64,000 nt of DNA. Origin: Dyadobacter sp. CY323 (GTDB lineage: Bacteria; Bacteroidota; Bacteroidia; Cytophagales; Spirosomataceae). A program made the position numbers and the translations under genes. Of the stretch, positions 1-10,337 are shown one piece after another. Where the stretch lies: positions 124,001 to 188,000 of the forward strand of contig NZ_JAJUXH010000010.1 of NCBI RefSeq assembly GCF_021390245.1, written 5' to 3'. How positions within the stretch are numbered: position 1 is the first letter of the stretch; each line of letters starts with the position of its first letter. The notes below the pieces were generated by a model that saw nothing but the letters and a program-made list of their open reading frames with translations, did no database searches and was not told the origin of the DNA.

Positions 1-2279
1 ACTTTCGGACTGATATTTTTTGAATTGCGCAGATTCCGGATCGCCGAAACCAGCTCAAAAAGTATTTCAAAGTCATTCAGCAAAGTTTGATCAAATTCCT
101 TTGCCTGAGGAAACTGGGCAATGCAAATGGAGTCGTTAGCCGGACGTTCGATGATGCTCTGCCAGATTTCTTCGGTTATAAAAGGCATAAACGGATGCAA
201 CAAACGCATTAACTGATCAAAGAAATCTAATGTCGAATCGTATATTTCCAGATCGATCGGCTGCTCAAAACCAGGCTTGATCATTTCCAGATATTGCGCA
301 CAGAAATCGTCCCAGATCAGTTTATAAACCGAATTCAATGCGTCCGAAATCCGGAATTTGGAGAAATGATCCTCGACTTCCGCCAATGTCTGGTTCAGTT
401 TGCTTTCAAACCATTGAACGGCCAGTTTGGAACCTGCGGGAACCCGCAGACTTTCCCGGTTTTCGGAAACCTGGAAAGTCTTAACCAATCGAAACGCATT
501 CCAGATCTTATTCCCAAAGTTCCTGCCCTGCTCCACCAGCTTATCGTCATACGGAAGATCATTCCCTGCCTGAGAGCTAAAAAGCATACCGGTACGAATG
601 CTATCCGCGCCAAATTGTTCGATCAAATCAATCGGATCGGGAGAATTACCGAGCGACTTGGACATTTTACGTCCCTGTTTATCCCGCACAATACCCGTGA
701 GATATACATTTTTGAATGGATAGGTTCCCCGATATTCATATCCCGCAATGATCATCCGCGCCACCCAGAAGAACAGGATTTCAGGAGCGGTAACCAGGTC
801 ATTGGTTGGATAATAGTAGTTTACTTCCTCATTATCCGGCTCTTTTATCCCATTAAAAACAGAAATCGGCCAGAGCCACGACGAAAACCAGGTATCCAGT
901 ACATCCGGGTCTTGCTCAATATCCTCCTCAGTTAATGCAAAAAGCTGGTACTCATGCTGCGCTTTCCGTAATGCTTCTTTTTTCGTTTTTGCAATGATGA
1001 TCGTGCCGTCTTTGAGGTAGAAGGCCGGAATGCGATGTCCCCACCAAAGCTGCCGGCTAATGTTCCAATCCCGGACATTTTCCATCCAGTGACGGTACGT
1101 ATTCTTGAATTTGGCAGGAATCAGCTGAACCGTATCGTTCATGACATTGTCAAATGCCGGTTTGCTGATCTTCTCCATTTTCAAAAACCATTGCTCCGAA
1201 AGTCGCGGCTCAATTACAGAATTGGTCCTCTCTGAATGTCCCACATTGGATTTGTATTCCTCTGTTTTAACCAGATTTCCTGATTCTTCGAGCAGCTTAA
1301 TGATCTTTTTTCGGGCTGTAAACCGGTCTTCACCTACGAGGATCTGCGCTTTCTCATTTAAAGTACCATCCTCGTTAAGCAAATCGATTATCGGCAAATT
1401 ATGCCTTTTACCAAGCTCATAATCATTGGTATCGTGGGCAGGGGTAACTTTCAGGCAGCCGGTACCAAATTCCATTTCAACATATTCATCCGCAATAATG
1501 GGAATCGCGCGATTGATTAATGGGATCAAAACCTTTTGACCGATTAAATGTTGATAACGCTCATCCCCAGGATTCACACAAATAGCCACATCCGCCATAA
1601 TAGTCTCCGGCCGCGTAGTAGCAATCACCACCCCTTCCTCCATACTCCCTCCTCCATTCTCCCCAACCAACGGATATTTAAGATAAACCAATTTCTGATT
1701 TACCTCTTTCATAATTACTTCCTCATCCGATACTGTGGTCCTCGCCTGCGGGTCCCAGTTCACCATCCGGTGCCCGCGATAGATATCGCCTTTATTATAC
1801 AGGTCAATAAAGACGTCGATCACCGAATCGTACAGATCCGGCTCCATGGTAAAACGCGTCCGGTCCCAGTCGCAGGAAGCTCCCAGTTTGCGCAATTGTT
1901 TCAGGATAATGCCGCCGTATTTGTGCGTCCATTCCCAGCAATATTCGAGAAATTCGTCGCGAGTAAGGTCGCGTTTACTGATGCCGCGTTCTTTTAGCAT
2001 CGCCACCACCTTGGCTTCTGTAGCAATGGAGGCATGGTCCGTACCAGGCACCCAGCAGGCTTCTTTTCCTTCCATCCTGGCTTTACGGACCAGAATGTCC
2101 TGAATGGTATTATTGAGCATATGCCCCATGTGCAGCACGCCGGTGACGTTTGGAGGCGGAATCACGATCGTGTACGGTTCCTTGTCCGGATTGGGCTTCG
2201 ATTGGAAGTACTTGTTGTCCAGCCAGTACGAATACCATTTATCCTCTATCTCCTGAGGGGCATATGTTTTGGAAATCAT
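1..2279 (-). CDS. valS: Valine--tRNA ligase, C-terminal part missing at window edge
   Basis: Class I aminoacyl-tRNA synthetase that charges tRNA-Val in the cytoplasm. The reading frame is open from an ATG at 2279 to the window start, about 759 codons. Near the N-terminus the [14 protein letters not shown] segment is the HIGH signature. The editing (CP1) domain follows, with [25 protein letters not shown], around 1.65 kb into the gene, is the KMSKS loop. The C-terminal anticodon-binding domain has begun ([15 protein letters not shown]) before the edge. A family member is about 870-900 residues, so roughly 110-140 residues are off-window. A same-strand histidine kinase gene lies upstream with an 84-base gap, and no terminator was seen between them. 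Function is certain by motif; only the 3' end is unseen. Confidence 0.97.
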   Translation of the reverse strand, partial: MISKTYAPQEIEDKWYSYWLDNKYFQSKPNPDKEPYTIVIPPPNVTGVLHMGHMLNNTIQDILVRKARMEGKEACWVPGTDHASIATEAKVVAMLKERGISKRDLTRDEFLEYCWEWTHKYGGIILKQLRKLGASCDWDRTRFTMEPDLYDSVIDVFIDLYNKGDIYRGHRMVNWDPQARTTVSDEEVIMKEVNQKLVYLKYPLVGENGGGSMEEGVVIATTRPETIMADVAICVNPGDERYQHLIGQKVLIPLINRAIPIIADEYVEMEFGTGCLKVTPAHDTNDYELGKRHNLPIIDLLNEDGTLNEKAQILVGEDRFTARKKIIKLLEESGNLVKTEEYKSNVGHSERTNSVIEPRLSEQWFLKMEKISKPAFDNVMNDTVQLIPAKFKNTYRHWMENVRDWNISRQLWWGHRIPAFYLKDGTIIIAKTKKEALRKAQHEYQLFALTEEDIEQDPDVLDTWFSSWLWPISVFNGIKEPDNEEVNYYYPTNDLVTAPEILFFWVARMIIAGYEYRGTYPFKNVYLTGIVRDKQGRKMSKSLGNSPDPIDLIEQFGADSIRTGMLFSSQAGNDLPYDDKLVEQGRNFGNKIWNAFRLVKTFQVSENRESLRVPAGSKLAVQWFESKLNQTLAEVEDHFSKFRISDALNSVYKLIWDDFCAQYLEMIKPGFEQPIDLEIYDSTLDFFDQLMRLLHPFMPFITEEIWQSIIERPANDSICIAQFPQAKEFDQTLLNDFEILFELVSAIRNLRNSKNISPK

Positions 2280-2363
2280 TGTGTAGTCAGAAATTTACCT
2301 TCACCTGGCGGTTTGCCATCTTAAAAAGAAGGCAAGTTATGATTTGCAGCTGAAATTTCTAAA

Positions 2364-4184
2364 CTATACTTCCTCTTTGCCGAGCGGCAGCCAGACAATA
2401 AATGTGCTTCCTTCCCCAGGCTTGCTTGTGACCTGAACCGTGCCCGCATGCGCCTCGACCATCTTTTTGACATAACTTAATCCAAGTCCGAAGCCTTTCA
2501 CATCGTGCACATTTCCAGTCGGTACGCGGTAGAATGTATCGAAAATGCGCTGCTGCTGGTCCCGGTTCATGCCAATACCTCTATCGGTAATCGAAACGGA
2601 AATACCATTGTTCTCATTCCAGGTTCGGATGCTCAGATCCAGCTTTTCCGGCGAATATTTGATCGCATTATCAACGAGGTTGTTTAGTACATTCGAAATG
2701 TGAACTTCATCCGCGAAAACAATTTCATTTTCGGCTTCAAATTCCAATGCTACCTCACCTTCCTTTTGCTCGATCTGAACACTTTGCCCATTTAATGCCT
2801 TGGTAATCAGATCATGAATGTTTGTTTCGCCCAATGTTAATTTTACGTGACCTTTGTCCAGAAGTGCCATTTGCAACACTTTTTCGACATGCGTGCCCAG
2901 CCTTTTATTTTCCTCACGTATAATGCCGAGGTAACGGTCAAGACGTGTGGTATTCTTTGTCTCTATAAATGTCGCCGAATTTTCCTGCGCCATTTCCGCC
3001 GCCAGTGCAATGGTCGAAATAGGTGTTTTAAACTCGTGCGTCATATTGTTAATGAAGTCATTCTTAATTTCCGACAGTTTTTTCTGACGTAAAATCGTAG
3101 TGACCGCCATATAAAAACAAGCCATTATAACTACGATTAAGATGCCCGAGCCACCAAACATCACGCCCATGTTGCTCAGAATGTATTTTTGCTGATCCGG
3201 AAAAAATACGTAGAGTGCGTTTTTTGCATTCACCTCCTCATTTGGAAAAAGTGACGCTTTATACGATCGTTCCTCCCAATCATTCGGTTTCAGGCTTACT
3301 GTCGAGAAAATCAGACTGTCTTCCGATTGACCTCTCACCGCGAACTCATAAGGAATCGAGACGCCATTCTGAATAAGCTCCTTTTTGAGCAGTGTATCCA
3401 GTAAAAACCGGTTAACTCGCTGTTCAATAGGTCTTTTTGTATAAATAAAATCCTTCATAACTTCTTTCAGAAGCTCCGCTTTATCCGTTTCCCCTACCGT
3501 GATCATAGCTTTGGAATTGAGCCTGCCATTCTTTGTTTTGTCAGAAATCGCCACCTTCCGATTTGCTAGACTACTTCTCACCGAATCTGTGCGCGATCTG
3601 CCATTTTCCCCATTATGAACACCTCTCAATACATTTCCGAGACGTTCTTCTTCTTCGAGTCTTCGTCGCATAAACTCATCGATCCCGGCAATTCCATACT
3701 GTTGCGCCTGGAAAAATTCTTCCATAATCCGCTGCTGATGATCGACCATCACCCTGAAATTAGGACTTAGCACGTCACTAGGAACTGCCTCAGTAATAAT
3801 CTGATAATGAACTTCTTCACCATTGGGGCCAATGGCAATTTCTAGCTTCGGCTTCACGTGCACCACTTGTTCCGCTGGTGCCTGAGGTTTTTTCGGCGTT
3901 ACCCTTTTCATCGGCATATTCCGCAGCTGGGCGATCCGGTCCAGCTTGCTTTTTTGCTGCTCCGTCTCGATCCGTCTTTGCAGCAGATACATCATTTCCT
4001 GCTTTTCAAGCCTGTGCACCACTTCCTGAACGGATTCAGATACTTTTTGATTGAACTGATCATTACGTATCGCGATCGCTTCACGGATCCAATACCATTG
4101 AAATCCGATCAGGCCGATCAACGCCAGGCACATTAATCCAACGATGACCTGTATTTTCCTTTTAGACATATATTTCTGTTTCAA
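2364..4184 (-). CDS. Membrane sensor histidine kinase, orphan
   Basis: Two-component sensor kinase of the inner membrane. A transmembrane helix at about residues 12-32 and a second at about 338-364 enclose a large, charged periplasmic region of some 300 residues with no recognised sensor fold. The HisKA box is MTHEFKTPIS, with the phospho-accepting His at about residue 383. The HATPase domain shows the N box (NNLVDNAIKYS), DRGIGM and GFGLGLSYV. No receiver domain and no response regulator gene adjoins it. The longest frame starts with TTG at 4184, about 10 bases after a good AGGAGG. An ATG at 4169 (MSKRKIQ) is the alternative. It is divergent from the secreted protein gene at 4341, which may be its target. 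The kinase call is certain; the signal is unknown. Confidence 0.93.
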   Translation of the reverse strand: MKQKYMSKRKIQVIVGLMCLALIGLIGFQWYWIREAIAIRNDQFNQKVSESVQEVVHRLEKQEMMYLLQRRIETEQQKSKLDRIAQLRNMPMKRVTPKKPQAPAEQVVHVKPKLEIAIGPNGEEVHYQIITEAVPSDVLSPNFRVMVDHQQRIMEEFFQAQQYGIAGIDEFMRRRLEEEERLGNVLRGVHNGENGRSRTDSVRSSLANRKVAISDKTKNGRLNSKAMITVGETDKAELLKEVMKDFIYTKRPIEQRVNRFLLDTLLKKELIQNGVSIPYEFAVRGQSEDSLIFSTVSLKPNDWEERSYKASLFPNEEVNAKNALYVFFPDQQKYILSNMGVMFGGSGILIVVIMACFYMAVTTILRQKKLSEIKNDFINNMTHEFKTPISTIALAAEMAQENSATFIETKNTTRLDRYLGIIREENKRLGTHVEKVLQMALLDKGHVKLTLGETNIHDLITKALNGQSVQIEQKEGEVALEFEAENEIVFADEVHISNVLNNLVDNAIKYSPEKLDLSIRTWNENNGISVSITDRGIGMNRDQQQRIFDTFYRVPTGNVHDVKGFGLGLSYVKKMVEAHAGTVQVTSKPGEGSTFIVWLPLGKEEV

Positions 4185-4340
4185 TGATGCAACGCCTCCT
4201 CCCTTTTCCCCGACATTTTAGCTGATAACAAATTTAACGTTTCGCATTCGTCGCCATTTGTTTTTAACATTATTTAACAGCGACACAAAGGCACGTTCGA
4301 TAATTTTATAAATCGTTCATAATCATAACCAAATGCACCT

Positions 4341-5150
4341 ATGAAAGCTGTTTTCCTTCAAAAATTAATGTTGCCGCTGTCACTTTCGGCTGTGTTGTTT
4401 GTCTCAAATCAGGCATCGGCGCAGGCGGATAAAAAAACAAAGCCCGGAGATAAATCAGAATCTGTTATCCGCATTCAGATAACGGAAGATGAAGGCGGGA
4501 AAACCACAAATAAAGAACGGAGTTATCGCGTGGGCGCGATGTCCGACGATGAGCGTGACAAGTTTGTGGAGAAAGTACTTGATTCACTGGGAGTTGATAA
4601 AAAGAAAAAGCAATCGATATCCATTACGGTAGATGACGGCGACACCGACATGATCGCAGCAAAAAAACGTAGAAAAGTGATCATCGACCACCGGGACGAT
4701 CGGGAACCACTTGCCTATCACTGGAAAAACGACCATTCTTTTGATTTTGAATGGGATTCCGACAAGTTCCGCAGCAATCTGAGAGAATTTGAAAGAGACA
4801 TCAGACCAAAAACGAAGATGCTCCTGAAAGATATGGAACATCTCGGTACACAAATGGGCGATATCTGGGAAAAGGATTTTGTAAAACCTGCGAATGTGCG
4901 CGCGCTCAGCGCTTATTCCAATAATCCCGACAACGGAATGCTGAACCTTCGTTTCAGTGTCCCCGAGAAAGGTGATGTGACAGTAACTGTTACGGATACC
5001 AAAGGCAAAGAAGTCGGCAAAAAGGAAATTAAGGACTTCGAAGGTGAGTTTGTGGGTCAGATTGAACTTAAAAAGAGCACGAAAGGCACCTTGTTTGTAA
5101 CTGTTGTCCAGAATGAAGACGGCACTGTAAAGCGGGTTGTTATCCCATAA
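4341..5150 (+). CDS. Secreted hypothetical protein with T9SS-like C-terminal domain
   Basis: The 269-residue product opens with a signal peptide ending near ANQASAQA-type residues (SNQASAQADKK). The middle is very rich in charged residues, with no domain I recognise. The last 80 residues (SNNPDNGMLNLRFSVPEKG, then DTKGKEVGKK, then KGTLFVTVVQ and a KRVVI end) have the beta-strand layout of a type A T9SS sorting domain or a closely related Ig-like fold. This suggests secretion or surface attachment. The canonical YPNP start is replaced by SNNP, so the sorting assignment is tentative. The gene is divergent from the histidine kinase and is followed by a hairpin terminator. Function is unknown. 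Confidence 0.8.
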   Translation: MKAVFLQKLMLPLSLSAVLFVSNQASAQADKKTKPGDKSESVIRIQITEDEGGKTTNKERSYRVGAMSDDERDKFVEKVLDSLGVDKKKKQSISITVDDGDTDMIAAKKRRKVIIDHRDDREPLAYHWKNDHSFDFEWDSDKFRSNLREFERDIRPKTKMLLKDMEHLGTQMGDIWEKDFVKPANVRALSAYSNNPDNGMLNLRFSVPEKGDVTVTVTDTKGKEVGKKEIKDFEGEFVGQIELKKSTKGTLFVTVVQNEDGTVKRVVIP

Positions 5151-5171
5151 TCTGACATTTTCTGTTCCTGA

Positions 5172-5210
5172 AAATCCCCTTATTTAGAAATAATGAGGGG
5201 ATTTTTATTT
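5172..5210 (+). terminator. Rho-independent terminator after the secreted protein gene
   Basis: AAATCCCC pairs with GGGGATTT, with an inner TTATT/AATAA stem and a TGA bulge, followed by TTTATTTT. It lies 22 bases after the stop at 5150 and upstream of adk. Confidence 0.75.
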
Positions 5211-5252
5211 TAAAAATAATGGAACAATTAGGCTGACATTTGGTAAGAATTG

Positions 5253-5260
5253 TAAATTTG
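5253..5260 (+). promoter_or_regulatory. Candidate -7 element upstream of adk
   Basis: TAAATTTG matches the Bacteroidota -7 consensus TAnnTTTG and sits 43 bases before the adk ATG, just after the preceding terminator. A well-spaced -33 TTG is not evident, so this is a weak candidate. Confidence 0.35.
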
Positions 5261-5303
5261 CCAAAATCACCATCTAACTGCGACATCAATTTCCTAAGCT
5301 ATT

Positions 5304-5873
5304 ATGCTGAATCTTATACTGTTTGGCCCTCCGGGTGCGGGGAAAGGCACCCAAAGTGAAAAAATTATTGCCAAGTACAATCTGATCCATTTGTCGACAG
5401 GAGATTTGCTCCGTAATGAAATTCAGGCGGGTTCTGAACTGGGCCTGAAAGCAAAAACACTCATGGATCAGGGCATATTAGTACCGGATGAAGTGGTGAT
5501 CGGGATGATTGATAATAAGCTGAAAGAACACAGAAATGCCGCCGGGTTCATTTTTGACGGGTTTCCAAGAACAGTTAAGCAATCTGAGGCACTAGATCAG
5601 CTGTTAGCTTCTTACAATGAGAGCATTACAATCATGATTGCTCTGGTCGTAGATGACAACGAATTGCTGGCGCGCCTGCTAAACCGTGGAAAAACATCGG
5701 GCAGACCAGACGATCAGAATGAAGAGCTGATCAGCAAACGCATTCAGGAGTACAACAATAAAACCAGGCCCGTAGCGGACTATTATCAGCAGCAGGGAAA
5801 ATTTGTCGCAATTGACGGGATTGGTGAGATCGATTTTATTTTTGAAGAGATTACACAGGCAATATCCAGGTAA
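5304..5873 (+). CDS. adk: Adenylate kinase
   Basis: Converts ATP and AMP to two ADP in the cytoplasm. The P-loop GPPGAGKGTQ is at residues 8-17. The AMP-binding LSTGDLLRNE and the FDGFPRT segment follow. The arginines of GRPDD and the TRPVADYY segment belong to the lid and core. At 189 residues it is the short-lid form without a zinc-finger lid, usual in Bacteroidota. The start is the ATG at 5304, giving MLNLILFGPPG. obgE follows 36 bases later on the same strand, so the two are probably cotranscribed. Confidence 0.97.
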   Translation: MLNLILFGPPGAGKGTQSEKIIAKYNLIHLSTGDLLRNEIQAGSELGLKAKTLMDQGILVPDEVVIGMIDNKLKEHRNAAGFIFDGFPRTVKQSEALDQLLASYNESITIMIALVVDDNELLARLLNRGKTSGRPDDQNEELISKRIQEYNNKTRPVADYYQQQGKFVAIDGIGEIDFIFEEITQAISR

Positions 5874-5909
5874 TTTTTACCTGAGAATTAACTTATCGCT
5901 ATACAACAC

Positions 5910-6917
5910 ATGGCTTCGTCAAATTTTATAGATTACGTTAAAATCAATGTGCGTTCCGGCGCGGGGGGAGCAGGTTCTCTCCATTTCAGGCGTGAAAAGC
6001 ATGTTGAAAAAGGAGGGCCCGACGGTGGTGACGGAGGAAGAGGTGGCCACGTGATCCTGAAAGGAAACAGCCAGCTATGGACGTTGCTTCATTTGAAATA
6101 CACCAAGCATATCAAGGCATTTGATGGCAAAGGCGGCGAAGGTGGACGAAGAAGTGGCTCCATCGGAAAAGACATTATCCTCGAAGTTCCGCTCGGAACA
6201 ATTGCCAGAAATGCCGAAACCGGTGAACAGCTATTCGAAATAACCGAAGACGGGCAGGAAATCATTTTGCTGAAAGGCGGTCGGGGTGGAATGGGAAATG
6301 ACCATTTCAAGTCGGCAACCAACCAGACACCCCAACACGCCCAACCGGGCGAGCCAGGTCTGGAAGAATGGGTGATCCTCGAACTAAAAGTACTCGCAGA
6401 TGTAGGTTTGGTCGGTTTTCCCAATGCCGGTAAATCGACATTGCTTTCTGTAGTCTCGGCTGCGCGACCCGAAATTGCGGATTATCCGTTTACAACTCTG
6501 GTGCCAAATCTGGGTGTAGTATCGTACCGCGACTACAAATCTTTCGTGATGGCCGACATTCCGGGAATCATTGAAGGAGCATCTCAGGGCAAAGGATTGG
6601 GGCTCCGTTTCCTCAGACATATCGAACGAAACTCCATTTTATTATTTATGGTCCCCGCCGACAGCGAGGACATTCAAGCTGCATATCAAACCCTTCTGCA
6701 GGAGCTAAAAGTCTACAATCCTGCACTCTTAGATAAGAATCGTCTCCTCGCGATTTCAAAAATCGATGTCCTCTCTGACTCGGAACGTAGTATATTAGAA
6801 AAACAACTACCTGATAATGTTGCTAGTATATTCATTTCTGCAGTTACTCAAGAAGGAATTGAACAATTGAAAGACAAAATATGGGAGTCGATCAATTCCC
6901 CGTTTACAGTAAACTAA
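5910..6917 (+). CDS. obgE: GTPase Obg
   Basis: Essential ribosome-associated GTPase acting in large-subunit maturation and stress control. Residues 1 to about 160 form the glycine-rich Obg fold ([33 protein letters not shown]). The G domain follows, with G1 [10 protein letters not shown], a switch region [13 protein letters not shown]3 [10 protein letters not shown] and G4-like SKIDVL. At 335 residues it lacks the extra C-terminal OCT domain, as is common in this phylum. It sits 36 bases after adk. Confidence 0.97.
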   Translation: MASSNFIDYVKINVRSGAGGAGSLHFRREKHVEKGGPDGGDGGRGGHVILKGNSQLWTLLHLKYTKHIKAFDGKGGEGGRRSGSIGKDIILEVPLGTIARNAETGEQLFEITEDGQEIILLKGGRGGMGNDHFKSATNQTPQHAQPGEPGLEEWVILELKVLADVGLVGFPNAGKSTLLSVVSAARPEIADYPFTTLVPNLGVVSYRDYKSFVMADIPGIIEGASQGKGLGLRFLRHIERNSILLFMVPADSEDIQAAYQTLLQELKVYNPALLDKNRLLAISKIDVLSDSERSILEKQLPDNVASIFISAVTQEGIEQLKDKIWESINSPFTVN

Positions 6918-7012
6918 TTTCAGTTTCCCGTAAAATAATATTTTCTTGAAACAGGCAACCATTCGGTGCATATTGTGTGTCCGAGAAGTTACGTTAAAGA
7001 ATTGTACTCACT

Positions 7013-10000
7013 ATGAAACACTATCTACCGTACTTGCTTCGGGTAGCCTTAATAATTCTCTCGACAGCGTCATTTGGACAAGTTAGCATCGATTATCCGA
7101 CTGACCGCGCCGTTTTTCAACGTGATAAAAACAACTCTGCTACCCTCTATATTGCAGGGGGTTACACCAAGGTTACCGACCGGATCGAAGCAAAATTAAC
7201 TGCGATCAACGGTGGTGAAAATATCGACTGGACTACTATCCAACTAAATCCATCAGGAGGTCTATATCAGGGAAGCCTGCAGGCACGCGGCGGCTGGTAT
7301 CGCCTTGAGGTTCGCGCCAGGCGGGGCGGCGACGTAGTTGGCTCCACAGAAGTTTCACACGTAGGCATCGGCGAAGTTTTTATGGTCGCGGGCCAGTCGA
7401 ACGGTCAGGGTTACACTGACAAGGGTGCCCAGGGCGCTCAGGATGACCGGGTAAGCTGCATTGGTTTTAATTCAACGGATGGCCCACCGATTTTTCAGGA
7501 TCTGCCTTATCCATCTTTTCAACATATAGAGTCATTTTCTGACATTGCTCCCAGGGGTAAAGGCGCATGGTGCTGGGGCAAGCTGGGAGACATTCTTGCT
7601 CAGCGGCTGGGTGTTCCAATCCTGTTTTTCAATGTTGCGTGGTATGGGACATCGGCCATCGCATGGCGCCAAAGCATCAATGGTACCGGTTATTCGGTTT
7701 ACACAGGGGGGCCAATCGAACCAAGCGGAATGCCCTATGGAAATATCAGGATGGTAATCCAGCGATACACTCCCATCACTGGAATGAGAGGCGTGCTGTG
7801 GATTCAGGGCGAAGCAGATAACGATTTCAATACCAGTACGGATACTTATTTCAATAGTTTGAAAACGGTAATCGAAACTTCTAGAAACGAATCCGGAAAA
7901 AATATCTCCTGGATGGTATCGCTTACTTCCTACAACAATAAAAATGGAAGTGATCAAAACATTGTGAATGGACAGCGGCGCGTGATCAATAATGTGCTGA
8001 ACGTATTCGAAGGCCCAAACACAGATGCGATTCAGATCCCACGCCAGGATGGCCCCGATGGCGTCCATTTCATGAATGAGGGATTGACGCAGCTCGCCGA
8101 AGCCTGGGCGGATAAACTGAATGACGGTTATTTCAATTCATCTGACCCATATCAAGGTGTCCGGCCAATGTCCGTGAACGCATTCTGCGCCGGAAACGGA
8201 AATCTGAATCTGAGTGCGAACAATGCAGGCTTGTCGTCGGTTAGCTGGACAAACGGGCAGTCGTCCAACAGCATTCAGGTAGGGAATGGAAATTACCGGG
8301 CATATGCCCGTGACGACCGTGGCAATTACATTTTTTCTCCGGAAATCAGGATAAACGAAAATATACAACCTCCACAGCCTACGATCCGGCTCGAAGGGAG
8401 CAATCCGGTCTGTCTTGGGAATACCGCGACATTGATATCCAGCACTTCTGAAAATGTCCGGTGGAATACCGGCTCAACCAGTGATCGGCTTGATGTGACC
8501 ACTGGTGGGGACTATTTTGTTTCTACCAGGAATGTATACGGTTGCGAAGCGACTTCTGAAAAGATCACGATGAAAGTTTCCAATGCGCCGTTACCCGCCA
8601 CCCCAAAGGTGACTGCTTCCGGCGTGCTCACTTTTTGTGATGGGGGTGAAGTAAGTCTTACTTCCGACTCCAAGCTTACTAATATCTGGTCAAATGGAGC
8701 GAATGCGGGCAGTATTGTTGTAAAAAACTCCGGCGAATTCAAGGTACGTGCACTGGATTCGGAGGGATGCTATTCTCTCGAATCGGAAGCAGTGAATGTC
8801 AAAGTAAATCCATTGCCTGCCAGACCGATTATTGGTTTGAGTGGCGAAACGACATTTTGTGCGGGCGGAAATGTGACATTGACTTCCAGTTACGACACGG
8901 GCAATATCTGGAGCACAACTGCCACGACCAAAGCTATTTCTGTTACGGCTACGGGCAATTTTACTTTAATGCAACGCGACGCAAATGGATGTGAGTCAAC
9001 CTCCGACCAGGTATCTGTAAAAGTGAATCCATTACCCCAAACTCCGGCGATCACTGCCTTGCGCCCAACTACTTTTTGTTTGCGGGATTATACCACTCTT
9101 CAGAGTAGCGAAGCTTTTTCTTATGTATGGAGCAATGGAGAGACCGGCCGGCAGATTGAAATCAGAAACTCGGGTAATTTCACTATTTCGTCAAAAGATG
9201 AAAATGGCTGCATTTCGCCCGTGTCGCCGGTAGTTGCAGTCGTGGCTAATCCATTGCCTGTCACACCAACCATAGCGGCTGATGGCCCCATTGTTTTTTG
9301 TGCGGATTTAAGTGTTAATCTTCAATCATCTACCGCAGTAGGATTTTTATGGAGTAACGGAGCATCTACGCAGACTCTGAAAGTGACTACGGCCGGCATA
9401 TTTTCAGTGCAGACGATCAATGAATTTCAGTGCTATTCCGACCCGAGTAACAAAATCACAACACAAACTCTCGCATTACCCGCAGCTCCAAATGTTCGTG
9501 CATTAAGTGCGACGACCATTTGCGATGGTGATACGGTGATTTTGCAGGCTTCACAAGGAAATTCATTTTTCTGGAATAATGGTGAAGAAGGAAGTGATAT
9601 TAAGGTCATAGAAGCTGGGGATTATGCTGCGCGGGTACAAGATAGCAAGGGTTGCTACTCGCCTTATTCTGCGCTAATCCCCATCGATGTAAAACCCTCT
9701 CCAAGTGCGCCCGTTATCCGTCAAACTGGTACTTATACTTTGTTGGCAGAAAATAATCTCAATTCGGGAGATCATGTCTGGAAGTTTAATGATTTGGTTT
9801 TAACTGAAAATACGGCGACCCTGAAAGCTGTCCGGAGCGGATCATATGTGGTCAACAATACAATCGTTTACAGCCCCACACTCACTTGCTACTCTGAATT
9901 TTCGGAACCATTTATGTTCAGGTTGGACCCGACCGTTCCCGGTTTTGTGGTTTACCCTAATCCAAATGCAACTGGAAAAATGACGGTGGAAACACTCCTT

Positions 10001-10183
10001 AATGTGATTAATGCGGAGATCCAGATTGTAGATAGTCGTGGTGTGATTCATAAAACGTTTACTGTTAAAAGGTTCGACAGTCAAAAAGTTTTCAACTTGT
10101 CCGGTTTATCGAGCGGGACCTATTTTGTCCGTATTCTTTCCGCAGGTTTTAATGCGACTCAAAAACTTCTGATTGTACAGTAA
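7013..10183 (+). CDS. Secreted sialate O-acetylesterase-like (SGNH) protein with Ig-like repeats and T9SS tail
   Basis: The 1056-residue product has a signal peptide ending near ASFGQ. An N-terminal beta domain (about residues 22-115) precedes an SGNH-type esterase domain of the sialic-acid/carbohydrate acetylesterase family. Block I is FMVAGQSNGQG with the candidate nucleophile Ser129. LWIQGEADND is the conserved WxQGExD segment. DGPDGVHF supplies the Asp/His pair. From about residue 378, eight tandem units of some 74 residues follow, each with FCxGG, a WSNG core and a GC pair; four are joined by NPLP or near-identical linkers. The last 75 residues, from VYPNPNATGK to KLLIVQ, form a canonical type A T9SS sorting domain. 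The likely role is extracellular deacetylation of a glycan, with the repeats as spacer or binding modules. Substrate is unknown. A shorter paralogue follows at 10338. Confidence 0.9.
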   Translation: MKHYLPYLLRVALIILSTASFGQVSIDYPTDRAVFQRDKNNSATLYIAGGYTKVTDRIEAKLTAINGGENIDWTTIQLNPSGGLYQGSLQARGGWYRLEVRARRGGDVVGSTEVSHVGIGEVFMVAGQSNGQGYTDKGAQGAQDDRVSCIGFNSTDGPPIFQDLPYPSFQHIESFSDIAPRGKGAWCWGKLGDILAQRLGVPILFFNVAWYGTSAIAWRQSINGTGYSVYTGGPIEPSGMPYGNIRMVIQRYTPITGMRGVLWIQGEADNDFNTSTDTYFNSLKTVIETSRNESGKNISWMVSLTSYNNKNGSDQNIVNGQRRVINNVLNVFEGPNTDAIQIPRQDGPDGVHFMNEGLTQLAEAWADKLNDGYFNSSDPYQGVRPMSVNAFCAGNGNLNLSANNAGLSSVSWTNGQSSNSIQVGNGNYRAYARDDRGNYIFSPEIRINENIQPPQPTIRLEGSNPVCLGNTATLISSTSENVRWNTGSTSDRLDVTTGGDYFVSTRNVYGCEATSEKITMKVSNAPLPATPKVTASGVLTFCDGGEVSLTSDSKLTNIWSNGANAGSIVVKNSGEFKVRALDSEGCYSLESEAVNVKVNPLPARPIIGLSGETTFCAGGNVTLTSSYDTGNIWSTTATTKAISVTATGNFTLMQRDANGCESTSDQVSVKVNPLPQTPAITALRPTTFCLRDYTTLQSSEAFSYVWSNGETGRQIEIRNSGNFTISSKDENGCISPVSPVVAVVANPLPVTPTIAADGPIVFCADLSVNLQSSTAVGFLWSNGASTQTLKVTTAGIFSVQTINEFQCYSDPSNKITTQTLALPAAPNVRALSATTICDGDTVILQASQGNSFFWNNGEEGSDIKVIEAGDYAARVQDSKGCYSPYSALIPIDVKPSPSAPVIRQTGTYTLLAENNLNSGDHVWKFNDLVLTENTATLKAVRSGSYVVNNTIVYSPTLTCYSEFSEPFMFRLDPTVPGFVVYPNPNATGKMTVETLLNVINAEIQIVDSRGVIHKTFTVKRFDSQKVFNLSGLSSGTYFVRILSAGFNATQKLLIVQ
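8144..9945 (+). repeat. Eight tandem Ig-like repeat units within the esterase gene
   Basis: The encoded units recur about every 219-222 bases. The linker codons for NPLP at 8807, 9025 and 9247 show this spacing directly. Sequence divergence between units is high at the DNA level, so this is an old duplication rather than a recent slippage product. The eighth unit is the most divergent. Confidence 0.8.
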
Positions 10184-10337
10184 ATAAACGACTGGGCACC
10201 TGTCTGATCAAAATATTGAAATGGTGATATTTTCGCAAAATAATCATTTACATTTGTAACCGTTTTGCTTTAGAAACATCCAATCGGAACCATAATCGTA
10301 CAGAATATACAAAACTTTACCTGTATCAGAATTCCCA

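Noticed and set aside
294-935. Long plus-strand frames across 1-2280
   Set aside because: They lie opposite valS, whose minus-strand frame shows clear HIGH and KMSKS motifs. The plus-strand translations have no recognisable motif.
1620-1670. Purine-rich stretch encoding a Gly-rich span in ValRS
   Set aside because: It looked like an insertion, but the length of the editing-domain region is normal, and the following ATTRPET motif is in place.
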